A stretch of 64,000 nucleotides of DNA, from NCBI RefSeq assembly GCF_032362555.1, contig NC_083529.1, forward strand, positions 4,836,001 through 4,900,000, given 5' to 3'. Below the pieces are notes generated by a model, which was not told where the DNA came from, did not search any database, and saw nothing but the letters and a program-made list of their open reading frames with translations. Positions 28,314 to 39,749 of this stretch are shown one piece after another; within the stretch, counting starts at the first letter, position 1, and the number at the start of each line of letters is the position of its first letter. The translations under genes were made by a program, and so were the position numbers. The DNA comes from Amyelois transitella. Lineage: Eukaryota; Arthropoda; Insecta; Lepidoptera; Pyralidae.

Positions 28314-29514
28314 TCTAGATAAATAAAGACGCAAAGAGCGAAACCACAGGCGAAAGCTCATTAATTTATATAAAATAGAATCTATTAAACTATTTTCGAG
28401 GAAATTTATAACTTTAAAAAAGTAGGCTCAATTTGAACGGCCCTTATACATTACATCAAAATGCCTTGAAAACTGTTTAGCCAGTGACATGAATTAATGA
28501 TACCTTATTACATTAATCGAGAGTTTTAATCGATACCTTTTATGATTGGTTGAAATGTTCTAAGTAAGACACAGAAACCTGAATAATACATTAAATATGA
28601 AATTGAACGAGGTACATACTTTTGCTTTTCTTACTTTGAGTAGGTACACTAAAACTTAATTCCACGTAGACGAAGTCGCGAGCTGAAGCTAGTTTTGCCC
28701 AAATAAAGCTACTATGCTATAAACTTTGATCACCATCTGTTAAAGTTTAGATGTAAAAAATTGGCAAAAAAATTTTTAATTATCATTGATCACAATATCC
28801 AAACATACATCTTTCTTCTGACTTTTAGTCCCGGTTGCATCCTCACCACTCTGGAGAGGAGCCCGCGGTATACCTAAGACTATCCAAAGATACATTTCTA
28901 GTAAAAAATATAATTTATAAACCATGTAAATTTGCCTCACTAAAACACATGTTTTTTGTAAATTTAAATGCTTAGTTGATATTGATATTCTCATGCATCG
29001 AAAATGATACAAAAATTATGAAAATAAAAAAAACAGATAAGTACATAAAAAAATTAAAGTTTCTTTTAGGCGATAACTTAGCAAACTGTCACTACTTGAA
29101 TCTTAGCCCTTTTAGTCTTATCGAAACTGTATGTTATGTTTACCTACTCACTAAGGGATAAAGACTCGATTATGAATAAATTCAAAATCAACAAAAGTGA
29201 GATTGAAATTTCAAAGCCGAAAATACAGTACCAATGCAAAAAACCAAACGTACAACGTTACGAAGAAAGGCACTTAAACAAAAACACAAGTTCGCAAACG
29301 CGGGATAAGCCCGGGAGTATAAGAAGTTACGGGATTAGCCGAAAAAACAAAATGGGACATTGGAAACAATATCTCAAGTTATAAAAACTCTTAAAACGGA
29401 AGCTAACTCCAAGCGAAATCAAGACTGGAATAGAAATCCGAAGATAAGGTCGGACACACGGTCTGTTAGTTTGAACAATAATACCACCTTTTTTATATAT
29501 AACAATTTGTGTGC

Positions 29515-30020
29515 GTTTGACCTCAATCTGTCTGGTGGTAAGCAAGATGAGGCCTAAGGTTGTACACGCAAATAATGCCTATTCACTCTTGCTTTGAAAA
29601 TCCCCAAGAAGAAAGAAGGGGAAGAGAGACGCGAGGAATGCATTACAAATGACAGCCGTTCACATGATGAAAGATTTGCCGCATCGCAAGGTCCAAGGGG
29701 TGAGGATACCGATCATGTACGGGTGGAATCTTTGTCCATGCCGTGTCGTTCGATATTTGAATGGTGCAGGAGGAATTAAATTATGAATTTCCAGTGGCCA
29801 CTTTCCGAAGTGAAGCCTGTAGAAGACACACAGACTAGCTACCAATCGTCGATGCTCAAGGGTTAAGGCCGTCCGTTCGTTAGTAGCTCGTCATCAACGA
29901 GTCTTCTAACACGTCAGTCGATAGCTTTCAGAGCTTCAAGTTATACCGGGCGAAGCTATCGCACAGGTTCGAACAGTATTTCATGCATGAGCGGACCTGA
30001 ACTGTGTAGGGGTTGAGCAG
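29515..30020. repeat. Unclassified dispersed repeat
   Basis: The first ~90 bp (GTTTGACCTCAATCTGTCTG, GGTGGTAAGCAAG, CCTATTCACTCTTGC, GAAAATCCCCAAG) match segments of the repeat at 49445-49900. The following GC-richer 29600-30020 looks like old transposon sequence. Class uncertain, probably LINE-derived. Confidence 0.5.
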
Positions 30021-30469
30021 TTATTATTTATTACTTTATCTCTATCTTCTTTATATTATCTTATTTATAGTCTTGGTTCTCACCGCTACGTTTGTATTAT
30101 TTATAGAGGTTTTCACATGAAGCGACTCTTATCGGATCTTTGCAATGCTGAAACCTGAAGTTGCCCGAATAAGCAGGTTTTTGCAAGCTCTCGATCAGGT
30201 CATTTTACCATCTCTCTTTTTTTAATGTGTACCCAAAAATGTCCGACATAATTCTCAGTTCATCTCTAACAACATCAACAGAACTGATTCAAAGTCTATA
30301 TTCTATTGCAATTTTTCCTTTATTTATTATTGGCTGCACATCACAGCTGTATGTATCGAAGTGTAGCCGCCGTCAAAAGAGGAAACAAAACTGAGGACAT
30401 TGCAACTGTAACTAAGATGGCGAGATTGGTTGAAGCGATCTCGTGGCACAAATAGATTTATTGTTTTAT

Positions 30470-30600
30470 ACAGTTTGCTGAAACGTTCAGCTCATAGTAT
30501 GGCTTTTTGTAGTAGTTATAATTAGATTTAAGTTATGTGACGTCAATAAGTGATACCTTGTATCCAATTTTGAAAATAAATCTATTCTATTCTATTCTAT
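30470..30600 (+). repeat. LINE/SINE 3' end with (TTCTA)n tail
   Basis: GTGACGTCAATAAGTGATAC and CCTTGTATCCAATTTTGAAA lead into a TCTATTCTATTCTATT pentanucleotide tail, a typical non-LTR terminus, different from the TATG-tailed family. Confidence 0.6.
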
Positions 30601-31110
30601 TTTGTGATGCAATTAAAGTAGATTTTTTTTTATTATTACTTAACTTTTGTGAAGCTAATCCGATTTTATATAAGTCCCAATTTAAAAAATATTCATAAAA
30701 TTTTATTAATGACACCATTATACATGTATCACATAAGATACATTCCAATTATAAAACCTTCATTTTGAGCTATAAACGAGGTTCTTGGTGTGACCAGTAG
30801 TAAGTTTATTTTGTCTGGTTTGTGATTTCTATACTATTTTCCCATTTTCCTTCAAGACATAAAGCAGTCTTCAGTGCACTAGAAATACTAGAATGTAGTA
30901 AAGGTTTGTACTTGGTGAGTCACTTAGTAGTTACAAAGATGTTTTATTTCTAGATCTGCCAAGAAATATACTCGTAACGTAACAGTTCGTCTGCAAAATG
31001 ATATCATAGCATGATAGAATGCTATCAATCAATAATTTTATTTGTAAACCGTAGATATATACAATAATACAGGTGTTACAGATAACTATGACGTGGGTGA
31101 GAAAAAGATA

Positions 31111-31648
31111 CATACATATAATCACATCTATATCCCTTGCGGGGTAGACACAGCCAACAGTCTTGTAAAGACTAAAAGGCTACATTTATCTGTCTAATTT
31201 AGTGCCGTGTGATTCCCGGCACCAAAAGAAAAAAAGCATAGGACCATTCCTCCCATCTCTCTCCCATGGATGTCGTAAAAGGCGACTAAAGGCTAGGCTG
31301 TTTGTAAAAACTTCGGATTCTTCTTTTAGGCGATGGGCTAGCAACCTGTCACTATTTGAATCTCAATTCTATCTAAAAGCCCAATAGCTGAACGTGTCCT
31401 ATCAGTCTTTCCAAGACTTTTGGCTCTGTCTACCCCGCAAGGGATATAGACGTGATAATATGTATGTATGTATGTAGCTGTTTGAATTTATGATAGAATT
31501 GAGATTCAAACAGTGTAAGGTTATTCGCCCATCGCCTAAAAGACGAATACCAAGTTTATAAGCCTTCACTTTATTCACCTTTTAAAACATCCATGATAAA
31601 GAGATGCCTTGGACCTATTTTATATTGGTGCCGGGAACCACACGGAAC
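31111..31648. mobile_element. SINE inserted into an older SINE
   Basis: An antisense SINE is split into 31111-31200 (tail side) and 31477-31648 (head side). Between them, 31202-31476 is a complete sense copy from GTGCCGTGTGATTCCCGGCA to its (TATG)n tail. The junctions carry similar sequences (CTGTCTAATTTA on the left, CTGTTTGAATTTA on the right), an imperfect target-site duplication. The host copy is more diverged than the insert, as expected. Confidence 0.85.
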
Positions 31649-32216
31649 CTTAAAGACACTTCCAGTAGTAATACTCGTATACCTCTGTACACAAACACAC
31701 AGCCACTTGCCGTCTTTTGTTAGTGAATGAGAGGGTCGGCTTCGGCGCGGTTATTATTGCTGGACTGTAACCTTGGTGACACAATAGCAGGCTTATACTG
31801 AAGATGGGCTTTCCGTGTAAAATAAATGGTGTTTTGACTTTTCGCAAAAGGCAGCGTAGTCTTAATTTTTATTATGTGAATAAGTATTAAATTTTTCCTT
31901 TTTGGTCTTGGAGGAGTAAACATACATAATTTGCCAGCTTTTTAATATAAAACTCTGCTGACATAAGATAACCTATCCCGTTTTGGCGTTTCTGCAAGAT
32001 ATATCCGGGAATGAAGAAAAATGAGTGTTGAAAACACCAATGTAAAATTTAACAAAATAACTAAGTACTAAAAATAAATAACAGTAATGTCTTGGTTGTA
32101 GAGAACACTAAACCAACTTATATGCCATTGTTCATTTTCCTTAACTCTGAAACATAAAAGCTACTCGTAGATCTGAACCAAGCTTAGAATATGTATAGAT
32201 TTTCATACCGTAGCAA

Positions 32217-32271
32217 TCACAGCGTAGCATCTACGGCGTAGCGTCTACGGCGTAGCGTCTACGGCGTAGAC
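32217..32271. repeat. Short tandem array of a 14-bp near-palindromic unit
   Basis: About 3.5 copies of CTACGGCGTAGCGT in tandem, flanked by degraded units (AGCGTAGCAT, CGATCGTAG). Each unit contains CTACG...CGTAG, itself nearly palindromic. Confidence 0.8.
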
Positions 32272-32409
32272 GATCGTAGCTTTATTTGTTAAGACTTAGA
32301 TTCCAGTACGTGGTCTCCACTCGAGGACTTTATGGTCCCATCAGCCATTAGCCCTTCGAGAAATGTGGCCTGCCTATTGCCACTTTAGTCTAGCATACAT
32401 AGACACAAC

Positions 32410-32525
32410 ATATTATTTTAATTATTTATATATCTTTATGCCTATCAAGGAAAAATTAAAAATAGAACTTAAACTAAAAAGAAATTTAGTATAAGAGCAC
32501 TACTTATTTCTAGAGAAATTTTCTG
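32410..32525 (-). repeat. LINE 3'-tail repeat
   Basis: On the minus strand: AATTTCTCTAGAAATAAGTA, then TAGTTTAAGTTCTATTTTTA. Same family as 38786-38900 and 46570-46690. Confidence 0.6.
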
Positions 32526-32581
32526 TGTAAAACCATTATTACTGTGTAATATAAAGTAATATGCTATGTCATATATAATAT

Positions 32582-32833
32582 ATCCATCCATCCATATAAT
32601 CACGTCTAAATCCCTCGCAAGGTAGACAGAACCAGTAGTCTTGAAAGACTGACAGGCCACGTTCAGCTGTTAGGCTTAATGATAGAATTGAGATTCAAAT
32701 AGTAACAGGTTGCTAGCATCGCTTATAAGACGAATCCCAAGTTTATAAGCCTATCTCTAAGTCGCCTTTTCTGACAGCCATGGAGTGAAAAGATGAAGTG
32801 GTCACACTGTTTTTTATATTAAATCAAACGGCA
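32582..32833 (-). mobile_element. SINE, near full length
   Basis: Diverged antisense copy: ATAATCACGTCTAAATCCCT, TCTTGAAAGACTGACAGGCC, CCAAGTTTATAAGCCTATCT, and a degraded head ending CGGCAC. Confidence 0.8.
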
Positions 32834-32864
32834 CAGTTATATAATAGTAATAAATAAATATATA

Positions 32865-33091
32865 CGGGACAAATTACACAGATTGAGTTAACCTCGAATA
32901 AGTTTGAAACTTGTGTTACGAGATACTAACTCAACGATACTATATTTCATAATAAATACTTATACAGATAAACATCCAGGACCCAGCCCAATTAGAAGAA
33001 GTTCGTTTCTCATGATGCCCTGACCTGGATCGAACCCGGAACCTCCGGTGTCACGGACAAGCGTACTATCGCTGCGCCACAGAGGCCGTCA
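32865..33091 (-). mobile_element. tRNA-derived SINE
   Basis: On the minus strand it begins GGCCTCTGTGGCGCAGCGAT (box-A-like TGGCGCAGCG) and has a box-B-like GGTTCGATCC about 40 bp later, the internal RNA polymerase III promoter of a tRNA. A non-tRNA body follows (CATCATGAGAAACGAACTTC ... GTAACACAAGTTTCAAAC ... CAATCTGTGTAATTTGTCCC). It is a SINE, not a tRNA gene: no acceptor stem closes. A 3' fragment lies at 15698-15812. Confidence 0.8.
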
Positions 33092-33698
33092 TAATATGCT
33101 ATGTCATAGACTAGTATATCATTGCTTTGCTCACTTTGAAAATAAAAACAAAACACGCTTTCACGCTACACTAAAACTGCCCATATACAAACATAAGTGG
33201 GCTTTTACTTAACTGGCATAGTATGGCGGTGACCGAATAAACAGGGTGTTTGGTGTTTTTTCGCCATATTTATTGGACCTTATTAAGCCTAAACGAGCGC
33301 TGTTGAACTTACCAGCGTAATGATAACAATACGGAGGGCAATCTCTTTCTATGGCTGTGGCCATGAAACGAGAGATTTACAGAGGGAGCGAATGAGACCG
33401 TGCAAGGGTATGACGAATGCAATTTGAAACGGTGGAACTTAGTTGAAGTTTGTCTTGTTTGGTTTAAACTAAAAAGTCTAAACTGCTTCACCGATTTCGA
33501 TAAAATTTGGTGTGGATTTAATTATTTAGTCGTCGTCAAACGCTATTGTTTTTCTGTAAATTCTCATGTAAGCGAAGCCCAGTCAAAAGCATATGTGTAA
33601 GTAGTTTGGTAATTTTTGTGGGTTCTCCTACTTCTTTTCTGAAAATTCCGAATCCGGCCAGACAAAAGCGAGTAGGTAGATAATATTTTTTTATAAAC

Positions 33699-33850
33699 AT
33701 ACACTTAATCTCGTCTATATCCCTTGCGGGGTAGACAGAACCAACAGTCTTGAAAATACTGATAGGCTACGTTTAGCTACACTCATATAAAGTGACAGGT
33801 TGCTAGCCCGTCGCCTAAAAGAAGAATCGCAAGTTTATAAGCCTATCCCT
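33699..33850 (-). mobile_element. SINE, partial
   Basis: Antisense: TATCCCTTGCGGGGTAGACA, AGTGACAGGTTGCTAGCCCG, AGTTTATAAGCCTATCCC. It has an internal deletion before GTGACAGG and lacks the head. Confidence 0.75.
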
Positions 33851-35179
33851 TTTTTTTATAAATGTTTGGATTCGATTGTTAAAATTTTCGTGGCCCCACC
33901 TCGGGAACCATTTTGGTTAGGATATTTCACAGTAATCTTTATTTATTGGTATATATGAAAATGGTCGTGTAAACTTGCGTATTATCCGTCGTTTTGTTCT
34001 TTTGTCCGTGTTTGTGTATCAGAGCATTGTTTCCACTTGATTTTTCTAGAACGAATATAAGGTAGGTTCTATGTTTTTGAGAAATATGATAACATATTGT
34101 GTATAAAGAGCAAAAGTTGCAGTGTGGTGCTTTAGAGTACGAGTAGGACACTTTGTACGTATCTTTCCCATGGGTGTCGTAAAAGGCGATTAAGAAAAAA
34201 AACAATGGGATTTTTCTTTTAGGCGATGGGCAAGCAATATCTGAATCTCAATTTCGAATAAAGATATCTTAAATCTAATTCATATACGAATGCCCATTGT
34301 CTACATTTAAAAAATGTGAAAGCTATATATAATACATAAAATTAAATTGTAAGTGCAATTTTTGACGTAGCGTTTAATCTTTTATCAAAATTTGACCTTC
34401 TCCGAAAAGTGACAAAGATTCTTTATATTCATTGTTAATTAAAAAGCCTTTAAACAACAAATAAATTAAACAAATCAAATTAGGTGAACAAAATACACGA
34501 TTTAGTAGCGAAGAGATTAACAATGAGAGGAATCCTAACCGTAAAGCCGCGGTCTCACTGACTATCAGATATAAATTTATTTTTATTAATTTTTTAAAAT
34601 CTGTATAGGAAAAATGTGAAGAGACATTATCATGGTATAGCCTAAATAACCAAACGAATTTTGCTAGTCCATCGCCTATAAAAAGAATTCCAAGTTACAT
34701 GGAAAAAAAATCAGCTGGTATACACTATTTTTTCCCCTGCCAGGCATAATTATTTTATACATAAAATACCTTATAGTTACTTAATTATAGAAGTTAGAAT
34801 TAGAGCTAAGACTATCAATAAAAAAAGCTGAAATAAAATTCATAAATTATGTTTTTTATTCCTGTCAATAATCCTGTTCCTGTCAACGTGCTCAGAAAGC
34901 TAGTAGCAGTGCCACGTAGATGCTAATTCTTTGACCCAAGAAGTTCCAGGTCACGAGAAATCTCGATCAGCCCGTTTGAGTGACCACTAATAAAGGAAAA
35001 TAAAGCAGAAAGTAGCGGGGAAGCTAATGGGTTGATTGACCTCAGGGACGCAAGGGTTCCATTCCAAAAGGCAACAATATTTGAAATTTGAAATAAATAC
35101 ATACTTGCGCATTTCAAGGCTCTCTCTCTGCAGGCGCTGTATCAACGCCAATTGAATTTATATAAACGTTTATGAAATA

Positions 35180-35420
35180 TGCCGTGTGGTTCCCGGCACC
35201 AATACAAAATAGAATAGGACCACTCCAACTCTTTCCCATGGATGTCGAGGCGATTAAGGGATAGGCTTTCAAACTTGGGATTTTTTTTAGGCGATTGGCT
35301 AGCGACCTGTCACTATTTGAATCTCAATTCTATCATTTGGCCAAATAGCTGAACGTGGCCATTCAGTCTTTTTAAGACTGTTGGCTCTGTCTACCCCGCA
35401 AGGGATATAGACGTGACCAT
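35180..35420 (+). mobile_element. SINE, near full length
   Basis: GCCGTGTGGTTCCCGGCACC head to ATATAGACGTGACCAT; the tetranucleotide tail is absent. Confidence 0.85.
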
Positions 35421-35681
35421 TCGATTTAATTCTGAATTTTGAAACTTTAAACATGAATAAACTAAACCGGAGCCTAAACGTATCGCAAACCGTACAAGGA
35501 TATGTTTTGGGAACCGCTGACCGCATACCTCGGCTGAAAAATACAGCTGTCTCGAGGTACTTAAAGGGATTTTTGGGATTTTAAACGCCATTGAAAAACG
35601 GTTTTATTCAAAAGTGCGAAAGCGGAAAATATTTACATTTGAACAAAAGAATATTTGATTTCACGTTAAAGCATGTTGATC

Positions 35682-35912
35682 TCATATATATATATGGTCA
35701 CGTCTATATCCCTTGCGAAGTAGACAGAGCCAACAGTCTTGAAATGACTGAATGGCCACGTTCAACTATTTGGCTTAATGATAGAATTGAGATTCAAATA
35801 GTGACAGGTTGCTAACCCATCGCCTAAAAAAGAATCCCAAGTTTGTAAGCCTATCCCTTAGTCGCCTTTTACGACATCCATGGGAAAGAGATAGAGTGGT
35901 CCTATTCTTTGT
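35682..35912 (-). mobile_element. SINE, head truncated
   Basis: Antisense copy starting after an (AT)n run, GGTCACGTCTATATCCCTTG, through CTTTTACGACATCCATGGGA to GGTCCTATTCTTTG, where it stops before the GGCAC head. Confidence 0.85.
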
Positions 35913-36012
35913 TGATCTCTTATGAGTACGATAAAATTTTATAATTACAAGTACTGCCTTCTGACACTTTTCTTGTCACTTCGCCCGGTTCATGGCGTCT
36001 TTATTTTAAGGA

Positions 36013-36360
36013 TTGATACGCATATCATTTTTGCGACGTCAAGCCAGAATTTCTTCGGCCTGCCTTCTACCTGGACCAGACGGAGGCAGCTTAGCCAGTC
36101 ATTTCTTCCCTGGATACTCTACAGAATTCAGCAACACGCGGCCATACTATGGCGACATCACTAATGTCACACACCAACTGGCAATCATGAAAATGACCCG
36201 CTCAGCCAATAGCAGAGAAGAGTCTAAATCGCGCAAACAAAGATTTCACGGATTGGAGCATAAAAACAACCCCCGACTTAACATCTTCAGAGCCGCGGTT
36301 CCCCAGGCATCACCTAGCCTGACGGAAGATCTTCCCCTTGGTGGCGGACCAACGAAATAA
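36013..36360 (+). other. GC-richer patch with a 115-codon frame, unassigned
   Basis: Open frame of 115 codons in sequence clearly richer in G and C than its flanks (CTACCTGGACCAGACGGAGG ... CCCTTGGTGGCGGACCAACG). It has no domain or splice pattern I recognise. Possibly a fragment of an old retroelement polyprotein. Confidence 0.2.
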
Positions 36361-36679
36361 TCCAGTAAACAACTGTGATGATAAACATAATTAAAATAGC
36401 TATTTAATTCGACCCATCGTTTCCCACTCAAAACACAAAAACAAGGAAGCGGTGAGACACTTCGCTGCATTGCAAACAACTCCCTAATTTCTACCTCGGG
36501 GCGCAAAGATTTACCTACAATTTACTTTTGATATTGGGCCATAGAAACTCCGTAGCGTTACCTCATAAGTTCCACAAGAATTCTCTTTTTGTTTACGTTT
36601 AGGCTTTGAAGGTGGTCTGTGACAATTATTGACCTCCTTTTCTAGATATGAGCCGCTATTGTGCATTCAATACGAGTAT

Positions 36680-36822
36680 ACACATACACATAATTACGTC
36701 TATATCCTTTGTGGGATAGACAGAGCCAACAGTCTTGAAAAGATTCATCTGTATGGTTTAATGATGGAATTGAAATTCAAACTGTTTGGGAGCCCATCGC
36801 CTATAGGAAGAAAACTAAGTGT
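36680..36822 (-). mobile_element. SINE, partial
   Basis: Antisense diverged copy: TACGTCTATATCCTTTGTGG, CAACAGTCTTGAAAAGATT, GGAGCCCATCGCCTATAGG. Confidence 0.7.
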
Positions 36823-37382
36823 AACTAATATTTTAATTTAAAAAGATTTATATATTTATCCGTACAATGTCAGGAAAGGATCACTCTTTTTCATGCTCGT
36901 AAAAGACAACTAAGAAAGTACATTCGTCTACCAACTGCTTCCCTTTCCGCGTAGATTGTAAAAGTCAATTACGGGTAAGTATACCTAAACTAGAATAGAA
37001 TCATTATCTGAAATTAAATTTTTATCATATTGAGATGAAGTAAGTCTACTTAATAGTAACCTTTATTAATAGTAACCATCTGAACTCAGCCTACTACATC
37101 TCCTTTTTTGTCTATTCGAAACTGTTGGCTCTGTCTACCCCTGCCTATCGCTGGTTTACTAGCCTCGCATGGCATTTGAAAGCTGGCGGAAATTGACTTG
37201 CAAAATGAGATGGATAATTTTGTTAAGATGTGTCCCAGCGCCCTATAACAGGGGCCTGTACATAAATACACAAGCCTATTTGTTTGTTTATGGTATTTTT
37301 AATTAAGTACGTAATATTTCAAGTGCTGATTTTAAATTTAAAACATAAAGAAATAGAAGATGAGTCAATAATAGTTAAGTAA

Positions 37383-37521
37383 TACCGCCGAGCTTGCATG
37401 AATAGAGTTATGAATGTGGATGAAGCGAAGGAAGTATGCAGAGATTGTGGCAAGTGGAAAGAGGTAGTCTCTGCCTACTCCTCCGGGAAAGAGGCGTGAG
37501 TTTATGTATGTATGTATGTAA
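37383..37521 (+). mobile_element. RTE-like LINE 3' end
   Basis: Sense: CCGAGCTTGCATGAATAGAG, GATGAAGCGAAGGAAGTATG, CCGGGAAAGAGGCGTGAG, (TATG)n tail. Strongly truncated. A SINE 3' scrap follows at about 37615-37705. Confidence 0.8.
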
Positions 37522-38336
37522 GAAATAGAGTTGAATAGATCTATGTTCCAAGCCGGTCCTGTTCCGTATATATTTATTATTGCACGTGCAAAATATTTAT
37601 ATAGCTGTACGTGGACTGTCAGCCTTTTTAAGATCAAGAGTCTTGAAAAGTGTCTTCCCCGTGTCTCCCCCGCAAGGGATATAGACGTGACTAAATGTAT
37701 GTACTGTTTACCTACAGTTATTTATGAATTACCAAATAATGTGTTTTTCGTCAGTTTATCGTAGCCAGCCAAGTATTCCTACTAAAATCATAAATGTGAT
37801 AGTCTGTTTGTGTGTTTTTTGTCACGACGAAACGAATTTACTGACCTGCAATAAATTTTTCGTACATAAAGTGTGAAGTAAGGAGAAAGACAGTTTGTAT
37901 ATTTTTAAGCCGGAAAAAGCAAGTGTAACAATTATTATACACTTACGCGGCCATTTTTAAAGAGTTTTGACTGCTCTGTCAACTTCGTAAGGGGTAAATA
38001 TGAGATAAGTGGGCTTTAGTATTTCTTTTTTGTATATTTTTTTTTTTACTGAACAAATAATACCTACGTTGAAAACCTATAAATCCTTAACCCTCTCCAA
38101 TCCAGTCAGCCAATACAACTTATGAAAACTTTGCTAGCGATAACAAACTGTCATTGGCATCTGTATAATTTATCGCCTAAACTAGAAATGCATACAAAGA
38201 CCTTCAAACTTATCGCTCCGCATAAATATGCCAAACAAAAAGTTGGCTGAATGGCGTATATTTTGAAGTTTTCCATTTAAACAATGCATTCCCGAAAATC
38301 CTAGACAACCAACTTCTCAACATTCATACGAGTAGG

Positions 38337-38592
38337 TACCTACATATAATCACAACTATATCTCTTACGGGTTGGATAGAGCCATCAGTCTTGAAAGACT
38401 GAAAAGCCACGTTCAGCGGTTAGGCTTAATGAAAGAATTGATATTCAAATAGCGAACAGTTGCTATATAGTCCATCGCTTATAAGAAGAATCCCAAGTTT
38501 ATAAGCCTATCCCTTAGTCTTTTAAAACATCCATGGGAAAGAGATGGAGTGGTCCTATTCTTTTTCATATTGGTTCCGGTAACCGCATGGCT
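38337..38592 (-). mobile_element. SINE, near full length, diverged
   Basis: Antisense: ATAATCACAACTATATCTCT, TCTTGAAAGACTGAAAAGCC, ATCCATGGGAAAGAGATGGA, GGTTCCGGTAACCGCATGGC. Confidence 0.8.
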
Positions 38593-38785
38593 TAACACAA
38601 AATGTTCGACTGTAAAGATTTAACTATTTATTTAATAGAAATGAACATGTATGTTTATTTATTTGATATGTATAGATTTGTTATTTTATGATAATATGTT
38701 TTAGGTTTATTAATATCATTAAGTTTATGTAAGTTTATATCTTATTAATTATATACACAAGCCAATGCCTTCTTCTTTACATTTT

Positions 38786-38900
38786 TCCTGTTGTGGGCCT
38801 GCTGGAAGAAATTTCTCTAGAAATAATTAAGTGCCATTGTACTGAATTTCTTTATAGTTTAAGTTCTATTTTATTTTTTCTCGATGTACATAATTATATA
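38786..38900 (+). repeat. LINE 3'-tail repeat
   Basis: GTGGGCCTGCTGGAAGAAAT and TTCTCTAGAAATAATTAAGT match 46570-46690 and, reversed, 32410-32525. Probably the 3' end of a LINE family other than RTE. Confidence 0.6.
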
Positions 38901-39660
38901 TATAAATAAAAAAATATGCCCATTTTGACTAACAATTCCTAAGTTTTAAGTATCACCAGCATTTAGGGTGTCCCTTAGTCAAAATTCGTATTCACTACTG
39001 CTTAAGTGTCACCTACCAACTTAGGTGAGCCCCTTAATTTGCCCTTTAAATTTGTTGTGTACATTATTTGTTGTTTTGAAAGATAAAGCTCTTTACAAAA
39101 CGTCACTTAACTAGGAAGCCAATAGGAAACACCTAGCGTGTTGAAGAAGTTACACCCAGTATTTTTTCTGAAGTAAAATAATGAACTACTTACATGTTAA
39201 AACATGCCAGAACAAGCATTGTCAACAAATAACTACGTAAGTATAATGTCTTGATATTGATATGTTACAAAAAGTTGATAATAATATTTTCCGATCGTAA
39301 ATTGATGACTAGCGATACCTTCTGTTTTCGCATGCAAAATTTTAAATTTTCCACATTAGTCAGAATTTTATATGCAAATAAAAAAAAATATATATTCAAC
39401 AGCTAAACAGACATGACCACCAATTTTTTATAGTATCCTATTTACTTATTGATAAAAATATTTAACTTATTGATAAAAATATTTATTATACGGACGTACT
39501 TTTATCTCGTAGATACGTAAAAAACTCACGAATTTGCTTGTAATCATCATGTGATTTCTTGCTTCATTCACAATAGATATGAGTATGACGTGACAAAAAA
39601 ATTAATTAAATGTACTAAAAGCGAACCGTCATGACAACATAATACATGTCTGAAATATAA

Positions 39661-39677
39661 TATAAATATGACACGTG
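39661..39677 (+). promoter_or_regulatory. Possible TATA box and E-box of UGT D
   Basis: TATAAATA at 39661-39668 is followed by a palindromic E-box CACGTG at 39672-39677, about 75-90 bp upstream of the start codon. Placement fits a core promoter; E-boxes of this form bind bHLH factors. Confidence 0.4.
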
Positions 39678-39749
39678 TTAATAAACATACATTAACCCAG
39701 TAACACAGCAGTGATAAGTTGTAAAGTGAATGAAGCCCAAACAATTAAA

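Larger units (their letters stand above)
23438..39749. other. Gene-poor, repeat-dense gap between the two UGT blocks
   Basis: Sixteen kilobases with no supportable complete gene. Most of it is SINE copies, RTE-like 3' ends, Helitrons, a MITE and LINE-tail repeats, listed separately. Unassigned parts include 29058-29175 (a decayed SINE), 30600-31110, 33850-35180 and 38900-39650, where I see only AT-rich sequence. Confidence 0.6.

Noticed and set aside
29594-29845. Short frames in the 29.5-30.0 kb repeat
   Set aside because: Overlap a dispersed repeat shared with 49.4-49.9 kb; no recognisable domain.
33010-33091. tRNA gene
   Set aside because: Box A and box B are present but the cloverleaf does not close and a SINE body follows; it is a tRNA-derived SINE.
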